Shown here piece by piece: positions 13,481 to 26,700 of a DNA stretch of 64,000 nt. The DNA is from Acanthosepion esculentum (lineage: Eukaryota > Mollusca > Cephalopoda > Sepiida > Sepiidae). A program made the translations under genes and the position numbers. A model generated the notes under the pieces. The model had not been told where the DNA came from. It saw only the letters and a program-made list of their open reading frames with translations, and did not search any database. Numbering within the stretch: the stretch's first letter is position 1; each line of letters begins with the position of its first letter. The stretch spans positions 143,735,057 through 143,799,056 of the forward strand of contig OZ038478.1 of the NCBI GenBank assembly GCA_964036315.1, written 5' to 3'.

Positions 13481-16020
13481 TTGGCTAAAAATTACCTTCT
13501 ACTTTTGAATGTACACATGGGTTTCATTTGGGCCGGTCAGTATCGTTGCCTAGTTAAAAAGGTCTTTTGGTTATTGACTAAAAATTACCTTCTACCTTTG
13601 AATGTACACATGGGTTTCATTTATGGCGGTCAGTATCGTTGCCTAGTTAAAAATGTCTTTTGGTTATTGACTAAAAATTACCGTCTCCCTTTGAATGTAC
13701 ACATGGGTTTCATTTATGCCGGTCAGTATCGTTGCCTAGTTAACAATGTCTTTTGGTTATTGACTAAAAATTACCTTCTACTTTTGAATGTACATATGTG
13801 TTTTATTTAGGCCGGTCAGTATCGTTGCCTAGTTAACAATGTCTTTTGGTTATTGACTAAACATTACCTTCTACTTTTGAATGTACACATGGGTTTCATT
13901 TGGGCCGGTCACTATCGTTGCCTAGTTAACAATGTCTTTTGGTTATTGACTAAAAATTACCTTCTACTTTTGAATGTACACATGGGTTTCATTTAGGCCG
14001 GTCAGTATCGTTGCCTAGTTAATAAAGTCTTTTGGATTTTGGCTAAAAATTACCTTCTACTTTTGAATGTACACATGGGTTTCATTTGGGCCGGTCAGTA
14101 TCGTTGCCTAGTTAAAAATATCTTTTGGTTATTGACTAAAAATTAACTTCTACTTTTGAATGTACATATGTGTTTCATTTAGGCCGGTCAGTATCGTTGC
14201 CTAGTTAACAATGTCTTTTGGTTATTGACTAAAAATTACCTTCTACTTTTGAATGTACACATGGGTTTCATTTATGCCGGTCAGTATCGTTGCCTAGTTA
14301 ACAATGTCTTTTGGATATTGACTAAAAATTACCTTCTACTTTTGAATGTACACATGTGTTTTATTTAGGCCGGTCAGTATCGTTGCCTAGTTAACAATGT
14401 CTTTTGGTTATTGACTAAAAATTACCTTCTTCTTTTGAATGTACACATGGGTTTCATTTGGGCCGGTCACTATCCTTGCCTAGTTAACAATGTCTTTTGT
14501 TTATTGACTAAAAATTACCTTCTACTTTTGAATGTACACATGGGTTTCATTTAGGCCGGTCAGTATCGTTGCCTAGTTAAGAATGTCTTTTGGTTATTGA
14601 CTAAAAATTACCTTCTACTTTTGAATGTACACATGGGTTTCATTTGGGCCGGTCAGTATCGTTGCCTAGTTAACAAAGTCTTTTGGATTTTGGCTAAAAA
14701 TTACCTTCTACTTTTGAATGTACACATGGGTTTCATTTAGGCCGGTCAGTATCGTTGCCTAGTTAACAAAGTCTTTTGGATTTTGGCTAAAAATTACCTT
14801 CTACTTTTGAATGTACACATGGGTTTCATTTGGGCCGGTCAGTATCGTTGCCTAGTTAAAAAGGTCTTTTGGTTATTGACTAAAAATTACCTTCTACCTT
14901 TGAATGTACACATGGGTTTCATTTATGGCGGTCAGTATCGTTGCCTAGTTAAAAATGTCTTTTGGTTATTGACTAAAAATTACCGTCTCCCTTTGAATGT
15001 ACACATGGGTTTCATTTATGCCGGTCAGTATCGTTGCCTAGTTAACAATGTCTTTTGGTTATTGACTAAAAATTACCTTCTACTTTTGAATGTACATATG
15101 TGTTTTATTTAGGCCGGTCAGTATCGTTGCCTAGTTAACAATGTCTTTTGGTTATTGACTAAACATTACCTTCTACTTTTGAATGTACACATGGGTTTCA
15201 TTTGGGCCGGTCACTATCGTTGCCTAGTTAACAATGTCTTTTGGTTATTGACTAAAAATTACCTTCTACTTTTGAATGTACACATGGGTTTCATTTAGGC
15301 CGGTCAGTATCGTTGCCTAGTTAATAAAGTCTTTTGGATTTTGGCTAAAAATTACCTTCTACTTTTGAATGTACACATGGGTTTCATTTGGGCCGGTCAG
15401 TATCGTTGCCTAGTTAAAAATATCTTTTGGTTATTGACTAAAAATTAACTTCTACTTTTGAATGTACATATGTGTTTCATTTAGGCCGGTCAGTATCGTT
15501 GCCTAGTTAACAATGTCTTTTGGTTATTGACTAAAAATTACCTTCTACTTTTGAATGTACACATGGGTTTCATTTATGCCGGTCAGTATCGTTGCCTAGT
15601 TAACAATGTCTTTTGGATATTGACTAAAAATTACCTTCTACTTTTGAATGTACACATGTGTTTTATTTAGGCCGGTCAGTATCGTTGCCTAGTTAACAAT
15701 GTCTTTTGGTTATTGACTAAAAATTACCTTCTTCTTTTGAATGTACACATGGGTTTCATTTGGGCCGGTCACTATCCTTGCCTAGTTAACAATGTCTTTT
15801 GTTTATTGACTAAAAATTACCTTCTACTTTTGAATGTACACATGGGTTTCATTTAGGCCGGTCAGTATCGTTGCCTAGTTAAGAATGTCTTTTGGTTATT
15901 GACTAAAAATTACCTTCTACTTTTGAATGTACACATGGGTTTCATTTGGGCCGGTCAGTATCGTTGCCTAGTTAACAAAGTCTTTTGGATTTTGGCTAAA
16001 AATTACCTTCTACTTTTGAA
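13481..16020. repeat. 1302-bp (14-monomer) tandem duplication inside the satellite
   Basis: Diagnostic variants such as TTTATGGCGG, CCGTCTCCC, AAACATTACC, ATTAACTTC and CTTCTTCTTTT recur in the same order at exactly 1302 bp (14 x 93). Examples are 13625 with 14927, and 14430 with 15732. A third, partial and diverged version continues toward 16700. Confidence 0.85.
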
Positions 16021-18357
16021 TGTACACATGGGTTTCATTTGGGCCGGTCAGTATCGTTGCCTAGTTAAAAATGTCTTTTGGTTATTGACTAAAAATTACA
16101 TTCTACTTTTGAATGTACACATGGGTTTCATTTATGCCGGTCAGTATCGTTGCCTAGTTAAAAATGTCTTTTGGTTATTGACTAAAAATTACCTTCTACC
16201 TTTGAATGTACACATGGGTTTCATTTATGCCGGTCAGTATCGTTGCCTAGTTAACAATGTCTTTTGGTTATTGACTAAAAATTACCTTCTACTTTTGAAT
16301 GTACACATGTGTTTTATTTAGGCCGGTCAGTATCGTTGCCTAGTTAACAATGTCTTTTGGTTATTGACTAAAAATTACCTTCTACTTTTGAATGTACACA
16401 TGGGTTTCATTTGGGCCGGTCACTATCGTTGCCTAGTTAACAATGTCTTTTGGTTATTGACTAAAAATTACCTTCTACTTTTGAATGTACACATGGGTTT
16501 CATTTAGGCCGGTCAGTATCGTTGCCTAGTTAACAACGTCTTTTGGATTTTGGCTAAAAATTACCTTCTACTTTTGAATGTACACATGGGTTTCATTTGG
16601 GCCGGTCAGTATCGTTGCCTAGTTAAAAATATCTTTTGGTTATTGACTAAAAATTAACTTCTACTTTTGAATGTACATATGTGTTTCATTTAGGCCGGTC
16701 AGTATCGTTGCCTAGTTAACAATGTCTTTTGGTTATTGACTAAAAATTACCTTCTACTTTTGAATGTACACATGGGTTTCATTTGGGCCGGTTAGTATCG
16801 TTGCCTAGTTAACAATGTCTTTTGGTTATTGACTAAAAATTACCTTCTACTTTAGAATGTACACATGTGTTTCATTTAGGCCGGCCAGTATCGTTGCCTA
16901 GTTAACAATGTCTTTTGTTTATTGACTAAAAATTACCTTCTACTTTTGAATGTACACATGGGTTTCATTTGGGCCGGTCAGTATCGTTGCCTAGTTAACA
17001 ATGTCTTTTGGTTATTGACTAAAGATTACCTTCTACTTTTGAATGTACACATGGGTTTCATTTAGGCCGATCAGTATCGTTGCCTACATAACAATGTCTT
17101 TTGGTTATTGACTAAAAATTACCTTCTACTTTTGAATGTACACATGGGTTTCATTTGGGCCGGTCAGTATCGTTGCCTAGTTAACAATGTCTTTTGGTTA
17201 TTGACTAAAGATTACCTTCTACTTTTGAATGTACACATGAGTTTCATTTAGGCCGATCAGTAACGTTGCCTAGTTAACAATGTCTTTTGGTTATTGACAA
17301 AAATTACCTTCTACTTTTGAATGTACACATGGGTTTCATTTAGGCCGGTCAGTATCGTTGCCTAGTTAACAATGTCTTTTGGATATTGACTAAAAATTAC
17401 CTTCTACTTTTGAATGTACACATGGGTTTCATTTGGGCCGGTCAGTATCGTTGCCTAGTTAACAATATCTTTTGGTTATTGACTTAAAATTACCTTATAA
17501 TTTTGAATGTACACATGTGTTTCATTTGGGCCGGTCAGTATCGTTGCCTAGTTAACAATGTCTTTTGGTTATTGACTAAAAATTACCTTCTACTTTTGAA
17601 TGAACACATGGGTTTCATTTGGGCCGGTCAGTATCGTTGCCTAGTTAACAATGTCTTTTGGTTAATGACTAAAAATTACCTTCTACTTTTGAATGTACAC
17701 ATGGGTTTCGTTTAGGCCGGTCAGTATCGTTCCCTAGTTAACAATGTCTTTTGGATATTGGCTAAAAATTACCCTATACTTTTGAATGTACACATGGGTT
17801 TCCTTTTCAGCCGGTCAGTATCGTTGCCTAGTTAACAATGTCTTTTGATTATTGACTAAAAATTACCTTCTACTTTTGAATGTACACATGGGTTTCATTT
17901 GGGCCGGTCAGTATCGTTGCCTAGATAACAATGTCTTTTGGTTATAGACTAAAAATTACCTTATACTTTTGAATGTACACATGTGTTTCATTTAGGCTGG
18001 TCAGTATCGTTGCCTAGTTAACAATGTCTTTTGGATATTGACTAAAAATTACCTTCTACTTTTGAATGTACACATGGGTTTCATTTGGGCCGGTCAGTAC
18101 CGTTGCCTAGTTAACAAGGTCTTTTGGTTATTGACTAAAGTTTACCTTCTACTTTTGAATGTACACATGGGTTTCATTTAAGCCGGTCAGTATCGTTGCC
18201 TAGTTAACAATGTCTTTTACATATTGACTAAAAATTACCTTCTACTTTTGAATGTACACATGTGTTTCATTTGGGCCGGTCAGTATCGTTGCCTAGTTAA
18301 CAATATCTTTTGGTTATTGACTAAAAATTACCTTATAATTTTGAATGTACACATGTG

Positions 18358-21300
18358 TTTCATTTGGGCCGGTCAGTATCGTTGCCTAGTTAACAATGTC
18401 TTTTGGTTATTGACTAAAAATTACCTTTTACTTTTGAATGTACACAGGGGTTTCATTTGGGCCGGTCAGTATCGTTGCCTAGATAACAATGTCTTTTGGT
18501 TAATGACTAGAAATTACCTTCTACTTTTGAATGTACACATGGGTTTCGTTTAGGCCGGTCAGTATCGTTCCCTAGTTAACAATGTCTTTTGGATATTGGC
18601 TAAAAATTACCTTATACTTTTGAATGTACACATGGGTTTCATTTTCAGCCGGTCAGTATCGTTGCCTAGTTAACAATGTCTTTTGATTATTGACTAAAAA
18701 TTACCTTCTACTTTTGAATGTACACATGGGTTTCATTTGGGCCGGTCAGTATCGTTGCCTAGTTAACAATGTCTTTTGGTTATTGACTAAAAATTACCTT
18801 CTACCTTTGAATGTACACATGGGTTTCATTTGGGCCGGTCAGTATTGTTGCCTAGTTAACAATGTCTTTTGGTTATTGACTAAAAATTACCTTCTACTTT
18901 TGAATGTACACATGGGTTTCATTTGGGCCAGTCAGTATCGTTGCCTAGTTAACAATGTCTTTTGGTTATTGACTAAAAATTACCTTCTACTTTTGAATGT
19001 ACACATGGGTTTCATTTAGGCCGGTCAGTATCGTTGCCTAGTTAACAATGTCTTTTGGATATTGGCTAAAAATTGCCTTCTACTTTTGAATGTACACATG
19101 AGTTTCATTTAGGCCGGTCAGTATCGTTGTCTAGTTAACAATGTCTTTTGGATATTGACTAAAAATTACCTTCTACTTTTGAATGTACACATGTGTTTTA
19201 TTTAGGCCGGTCAGTATCGTTGCCTAGTTAACAATGTCTTTTGGTTATTGACTAAAAATTACCTTCTACTTTTGAATGTACACATGGGTTTCATTTGGGC
19301 CGGTCACTATCCTTGCCTAGTTAACAATGTCTTTTGGTTATTGACTAAAAATTACCTTCTACTTTTGAATGTACACATGGGTCTCAGTTAGGCCGGTCAG
19401 TATCGTTGCCTAGTTAACAAAGTCTTTTGGATTTTGACTAAATATTACCTTCTACTTTTGAATGTAAACATGGGTTTCATTTGGGCCGGTCAGTATCGTT
19501 GCCTAGTTAACAATGTCTTTTGGTTATTGACTAAAAATTACCTTCTACTTTTAAATGTACACATGGGTTTCATTTGGGCCGGTCAGTATCGTTGCCTAGT
19601 TAACAATGTCTTCTGGTTATTGACTAAAAATTACCTTCTACTTTTGAATGTACACATGGGTTTCATTTAGGCCTGTCAGTATCGTTGCCTAGTTAACAAT
19701 GTCTTTTGGTTATTGACTAAAAATTACCTTCTACTTTTGAATGTACACATGGGTTTCATTTAGGCCGGTCAGTATCGTTGCCTAGTTAACAATGTCTTTT
19801 GGATATTGACTAAAAATTACCTTCTACTTTTGAATGTACACATGGGTTTCATTTAGGCCTGTCAGTATCGTTGCCTAGTTAACAATTTCTTTTGGTTATT
19901 GAGTAAAAATTACCTTCTACTTTTGAATGTACACATGTGTTTCATTTAGGCCGGTCAGTATCGTTGCCTAGTTAACAATGTCTTTTGGTTATTGACTAAA
20001 AATTACCTTCTACTTTTGAATGTACACATGGGTTTCATTTGGGCCGGTCAGTATCGTTGCCTAGTTAACAATATCTTTTAGATATTGGCTAAAAATTACC
20101 TTCTACTTTTGAATGTACACATGGGTTTCATTTGGGCCGGTCAGTATCGTTGCCTAGTTAAAAATATCTTTTGGTTATTGACTAAAAATTACCTTATAAT
20201 TTTGAATGTACACATGGGTTTCATTTGGGCCGGTCAGTATCGTTGCCTAGTTAACAATGTCTTTTGGTTATTGACTAAAAATTACCTTCTACTTTTGAAT
20301 GTACACATGGGTTTCATTTGGGCCGGTCAGTATCGTTGCCTAGTTAACAATGTCTTTTGGTTAATGACTAAAAATTACCTTCTACTTTTGAATGTACACA
20401 TGGGTTTCGTTTAGGCCGGTCAGTATCGTTCCCTAGTTAACAATGTCTTTTGGATATTGGCTAAAAATTACCTTATACTTTTGAATGTACACATGGGTTT
20501 CATTTTCAGCCGGTCAGTATCGTTGCCTAGTTAACAATGTCTTTTGGTTATTGACTAAAAATTACCTTCTACTTTTGAATGTACACATGGGTTTCATTTG
20601 GCCGGTCAGTATCGTTGCCTAGTTAACAATGTCTTTTGGTTATTGACTAAAAATTACCTTCTACTTTTGAATGTACACATGGGTTTCATTTGGGCCGGTC
20701 AGTATCGTTGCCTAGTTAACAATGTCTTTTGGTTATTGTCTAAAAATTACCTTCTACTTTTGAATGTACACATGGGTTTCATTTGGGCCGGTCAGTATCG
20801 TTGCCTAGTTAACAATGTCTTTTGGTTAATGACTAAAAATTACCTTCTACTTTTGAATGTACACATGGGTTTCATTTGGGCCGGTCAGTATCCTTGCCTA
20901 GTTAACAATGTCTTTTGGTTATTGACTAAAAATTACCTTCTACTTTTGAATGTACACATGGGTTTCATTTGGGCCGGTCAGTATCGTTGCCTAGTTAACA
21001 ATGTCTTTTGGTTAATGACTAAAAATTACCTTCTACTTTTGAATGTACACATGGGTTTCGTTTAGGCCGGTCAGTATCGTTCCCTAGTTAACAATGTCTT
21101 TTGGATATTGGCTAAAAATTACCTTATACTTTTGAATGTACACATGGGTTTCATTTTCAGCCGGTCAGTATCGTTGCCTAGTTAACAATGTCTTTTGGTT
21201 ATTGACTAAAAATTACCTTCTACTTTTGAATGTACACATGGGTTTCATTTGGCCGGTCAGTATCGTTGCCTAGTTAACAATGTCTTTTGGTTATTGACTA

Positions 21301-23615
21301 AAAATTACCTTCTACTTTTGAATGTACACATGGGTTTCATTTGGGCCGGTCAGTATCGTTGCCTAGTTAACAATGTCTTTTGGTTATTGTCTAAAAATTA
21401 CCTTCTACTTTTGAATGTACACATGGGTTTCATTTGGGCCGGTCAGTATCGTTGCCTAGTTAACAATGTCTTTTGGTTAATGACTAAAAATTACCTTCTA
21501 CTTTTGAATGTACACATGGGTTTCATTTGGGCCGGTCAGTATCGTTGCCTAGTTAACAATGTCTTTTGGTTATTGACTAAAAATTACCTTCTACTTTTGA
21601 ATGTACACATGGGTTTCATTTGGGCCGGTCAGTATCGTTGCCTAGTTAACAATGTCTTTTGGTTAATGACTAAAAATTACCTTCTACTTTTGAATGTACA
21701 CATGGGTTTCGTTTAGGCCGGTCAGTATCGTTCCCTTGTTAACAATGTCTTTTGGATATTGGCTAAAAATTACCTTATACTTTTGAATGTACACATGGGT
21801 TTCATTTTCAGCCGGTCAGTATCGTTGCCTAGTTAACAATGTCTTTTGGTTATTGACTAAAAATTACCTTCTACTTTTGAATGTACACATGGGTTTCATT
21901 TGGGCCGGTCAGTATCGTTGCCTAGTTAACAATGTCTTTTGGTTATTGACTAAAAATTACCTTCTACTTTTGAATGTACACATGGGTTTCATTTGGGCCG
22001 GTCAGTATCGTTGCCAAGTTAACAATGTCTTTTGGTTATTGACTAAAAATTACCTTCTACTTTTGAATGTACACAGGGGTTTCATTTGGGCCGGTCAGTA
22101 TCGTTGCCTAGTTAACAATGTCTTTTGGTTATTGACTAAAAATTACCTTCTACTTTTGAATGTACACATGTGTTTCATTTAGGCCGGTCAGTATCGTTGC
22201 CTAGTTAACAATGTCTTTTGGTCATTGACTAAAAATTACCTTCTACTTTTTAATGTACACATGGGTTTCATTTAGGCCGGTCAGTATCGTCTCCTAGTTA
22301 ACAATGTCTTTTGGATATTGGCTAAAAATTACCTTCTACTTTTGAATGTACACATGTGTTTAATTTAGGCCGGTCATTATCGTTGCCTAGTTAACAATGT
22401 CTTTTGGATATTGACTAAAAATTACCTTCTACTTTTGAATGTACACATGGGTTTCACTTAGGCCTGTCAGTATCGTTGCCTAGTTAACAATGTCTTTTGG
22501 TTATTGACTAAAAATTACCTTCTACTTTTGAATGTACACATGGGTTTCATTTAGGCCGCTCAGTATCGTTGCCTAGTTAACAATGTCTTTTGGATATTGA
22601 CTAAAAATTACCTTCTACTTTTGAATGTACACATGGGTTTTATTTAGGCCGGTCAGTATCGTTGCCTAGTTAACAATTTCTTTTGGTTATTGAGTAAAAA
22701 TTACCTTCTACTTTTGAATGTACACATGTGTTTCATTTAGGCCGGTCAGTATCGTTGCCTAGTTAACAATGTCTTTTGGTTATTGACTAAAAATTACCTT
22801 CTACTTTTGAATGTACACATGGGTTTCATTTGGGCCGGTCAGTATCGTTGCCTAGTTAACAATATCTTTTAGATATTGGCTAAAAATTACCTTCTACTTT
22901 TGAATGTACACATGGGTTTCATTTAGGCCGGTCAGTATCGTTGCCTAGTTAAAAATATCTTTTGGTTATTTACTAAAAATTACCTTATAATTTTGAATGT
23001 ACACATGGGTTTCATTTGGGCCGGTCAGTATCGTTGCCTAGTTAACAATGTCTTTTGGTTATTGACTAAAAATTACCTTCTACTTTTGAATGTACACATG
23101 GGTTTCATTTGGGCTGGTCAGTATCGTTGCCTAGTTAACAATGTCTTTTGGTTAATGACTAAAAATTACCTTCTACTTTTGAATGTACACATGGGTTTCG
23201 TTTAGGCCGGTCAGTATCGTTCCCTAGTTAACAATGTCTTTTGGATATTGGCTAAAAATTACCTTATACTTTTGAATGTACACATGGGTTTCATTTTCAG
23301 CCGGTCAGTATCGTTGCCTAGTTAACAATGTCTTTTGGTTATTGACTAAAAATTACCTTCTACTTTTGAATGTACACATGGGTTTCATTTGGACCGGTCA
23401 GTATCGTTGCCTAGTTAACAATGTCTTTTGGTTATTGACTAAAAATTACCTTCTACTTTTGAATGTACACATGGGTTTCATTTGGCCGGTCAGTATCGTT
23501 GCCTAGTTAACAATGTCTTTTGGTTATTGACTATAAAATTACCTTCTACTTTTGAATGTACACATGGGTTTCATTTGGGCCGGTCAGTATCGTTGCCTAG
23601 TTAACAATGTCTTTT
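18358..23615. repeat. Higher-order block A (offset 5397 bp to block B)
   Basis: This stretch of the 93-bp array reappears 5397 bp downstream almost base for base. Shared rare variants include the CACAGGGG monomer (18447 and 23844), GTATCCTTG (about 20889 and 26286), CCCTTGTTAAC (about 21732 and 27129) and CACTTAGGCCTGTC (about 22456 and 27853). 5397 is 58 monomers plus 3 bp. Adjacent monomers within the block differ at several sites, so the block-to-block identity is far higher than monomer-to-monomer identity. Confidence 0.9.
20501..21803. repeat. Two tandem 651-bp (7-monomer) sub-blocks
   Basis: Within block A the CATTTTCAGCC marker monomer recurs at about 20501, 21152 and 21803, exactly 651 bp (7 x 93) apart, and the intervening monomer order is the same, including the 1-bp-short TTTGGCCGG monomer. 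The same pair is present in block B at about 25898-27200, so this duplication is older than the 5.4-kb one. Confidence 0.85.
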
Positions 23616-23754
23616 GTTTATTGTCTAAAAATTACCTTCTACTTTTGAATGTACACATGGGTTTCATTTGGGCCGGTCAGTATCGTTGCCTAGTTAACAA
23701 TGTCTTTTGGTTATTGACTAAAAATTACCTTCTACTTTTGAATGTACACATGGG

Positions 23755-26700
23755 TTTCATTTGGGCCGGTCAGTATCGTTGCCTAGTTAACAATGTCTTT
23801 TGGTTATTGACTAAAAATTACCTTTTACTTTTGAATGTACACAGGGGTTTCATTTGGGCCGGTCAGTATCGTTGCCTAGATAACAATGTCTTTTGGTTAA
23901 TGACTAGAAATTACCTTCTACTTTTGAATGTACACATGGGTTTCGTTTAGGCCGGTCAGTATCGTTCCCTAGTTAACAATGTCTTTTGGATATTGGCTAA
24001 AAATTACCTTATACTTTTGAATGTACACATGGGTTTCATTTTCAGCCGGTCAGTATCGTTGCCTAGTTAACAATGTCTTTTGATTATTGACTAAAAATTA
24101 CCTTCTACTTTTGAATGTACACATGGGTTTCATTTGGGCCGGTCAGTATCGTTGCCTAGTTAACAATGTCTTTTGGTTATTGACTAAAAATTACCTTCTA
24201 CCTTTGAATGTACACATGGGTTTCATTTGGGCCGGTCAGTATTGTTGCCTAGTTAACAATGTCTTTTGGTTATTGACTAAAAATTACCTTCTACTTTTGA
24301 ATGTACACATGGGTTTCATTTGGGCCAGTCAGTATCGTTGCCTAGTTAACAATGTCTTTTGGTTATTGACTAAAATTACCTTCTACTTTTGAATGTACAC
24401 ATGGGTTTCATTTAGGCCGGTCAGTATCGTTGCCTAGTTAACAATGTCTTTTGGATATTGGCTAAAAATTGCCTTCTACTTTTGAATGTACACATGAGTT
24501 TCATTTAGGCCGGTCAGTATCGTTGTCTAGTTAACAATGTCTTTTGGATATTGACTAAAAATTACCTTCTACTTTTGAATGTACACATGTGTTTTATTTA
24601 GGCCGGTCAGTATCGTTGCCTAGTTAACAATGTCTTTTGGTTATTGACTAAAAATTACCTTCTACTTTTGAATGTACACATGGGTTTCATTTGGGCCGGT
24701 CACTATCCTTGCCTAGTTAACAATGTCTTTTGGTTATTGACTAAAAATTACCTTCTACTTTTGAATGTACACATGGGTCTCAGTTAGGCCGGTCAGTATC
24801 GTTGCCTAGTTAACAAAGTCTTTTGGATTTTGACTAAATATTACCTTCTACTTTTGAATGTAAACATGGGTTTCATTTGGGCCGGTCAGTATCGTTGCCT
24901 AGTTAACAATGTCTTTTGGTTATTGACTAAAAATTACCTTCTACTTTTAAATGTACACATGGGTTTCATTTGGGCCGGTCAGTATCGTTGCCTAGTTAAC
25001 AATGTCTTCTGGTTATTGACTAAAAATTACCTTCTACTTTTGAATGTACACATGGGTTTCATTTAGGCCTGTCAGTATCGTTGCCTAGTTAACAATGTCT
25101 TTTGGTTATTGACTAAAAATTACCTTCTACTTTTGAATGTACACATGGGTTTCATTTAGGCCGGTCAGTATCGTTGCCTAGTTAACAATGTCTTTTGGAT
25201 ATTGACTAAAAATTACCTTCTACTTTTGAATGTACACATGGGTTTCATTTAGGCCTGTCAGTATCGTTGCCTAGTTAACAATTTCTTTTGGTTATTGAGT
25301 AAAAATTACCTTCTACTTTTGAATGTACACATGTGTTTCATTTAGGCCGGTCAGTATCGTTGCCTAGTTAACAATGTCTTTTGGTTATTGACTAAAAATT
25401 ACCTTCTACTTTTGAATGTACACATGGGTTTCATTTGGGCCGGTCAGTATCGTTGCCTAGTTAACAATATCTTTTAGATATTGGCTAAAAATTACCTTCT
25501 ACTTTTGAATGTACACATGGGTTTCATTTGGGCCGGTCAGTATCGTTGCCTAGTTAAAAATATCTTTTGGTTATTGACTAAAAATTACCTTATAATTTTG
25601 AATGTACACATGGGTTTCATTTGGGCCGGTCAGTATCGTTGCCTAGTTAACAATGTCTTTTGGTTATTGACTAAAAATTACCTTCTACTTTTGAATGTAC
25701 ATATTGGGTTTCATTTGGGCCGGTCAGTATCGTTGCCTAGTTAACAATGTCTTTTGGTTAATGACTAAAAATTACCTTCTACTTTTGAATGTACACATGG
25801 GTTTCGTTTAGGCCGGTCAGTATCGTTCCCAAGTTAACAATGTCTTTTGGATATTGGCTAAAAATTACCTTATACTTTTGAATGTACACATGGGTTTCAT
25901 TTTCAGCCGGTCAGTATCGTTGCCTAGTTAACAATGTCTTTTGGTTATTGACTAAAAATTACCTTCTACTTTTGAATGTACACATGGGTTTCATTTGGCC
26001 GGTCAGTATCGTTGCCTAGTTAACAATGTCTTTTGGTTATTGACTAAAAATTACCTTCTACTTTTGAATGTACACATGGGTTTCATTTGGGCCGGTCAGT
26101 ATCGTTGCCTAGTTAACAATGTCTTTTGGTTATTGTCTAAAAATTACCTTCTACTTTTGAATGTACACATGGGTTTCATTTGGGCCGGTCAGTATCGTTG
26201 CCTAGTTAACAATGTCTTTTGGTTAATGACTAAAAATTACCTTCTACTTTTGAATGTACACATGGGTTTCATTTGGGCCGGTCAGTATCCTTGCCTAGTT
26301 AACAATGTCTTTTGGTTATTGACTAAAAATTACCTTCTACTTTTGAATGTACACATGGGTTTCATTTGGGCCGGTCAGTATCGTTGCCTAGTTAACAATG
26401 TCTTTTGGTTAATGACTAAAAATTACCTTCTACTTTTGAATGTACACATGGGTTTCGTTTAGGCCGGTCAGTATCGTTCCCTAGTTAACAATGTCTTTTG
26501 GATATTGGCTAAAAATTACCTTATACTTTTGAATGTACACATGGGTTTCATTTTCAGCCGGTCAGTATCGTTGCCTAGTTAACAATGTCTTTTGGTTATT
26601 GACTAAAAATTACCTTCTACTTTTGAATGTACACATGGGTTTCATTTGGCCGGTCAGTATCGTTGCCTAGTTAACAATGTCTTTTGGTTATTGACTAAAA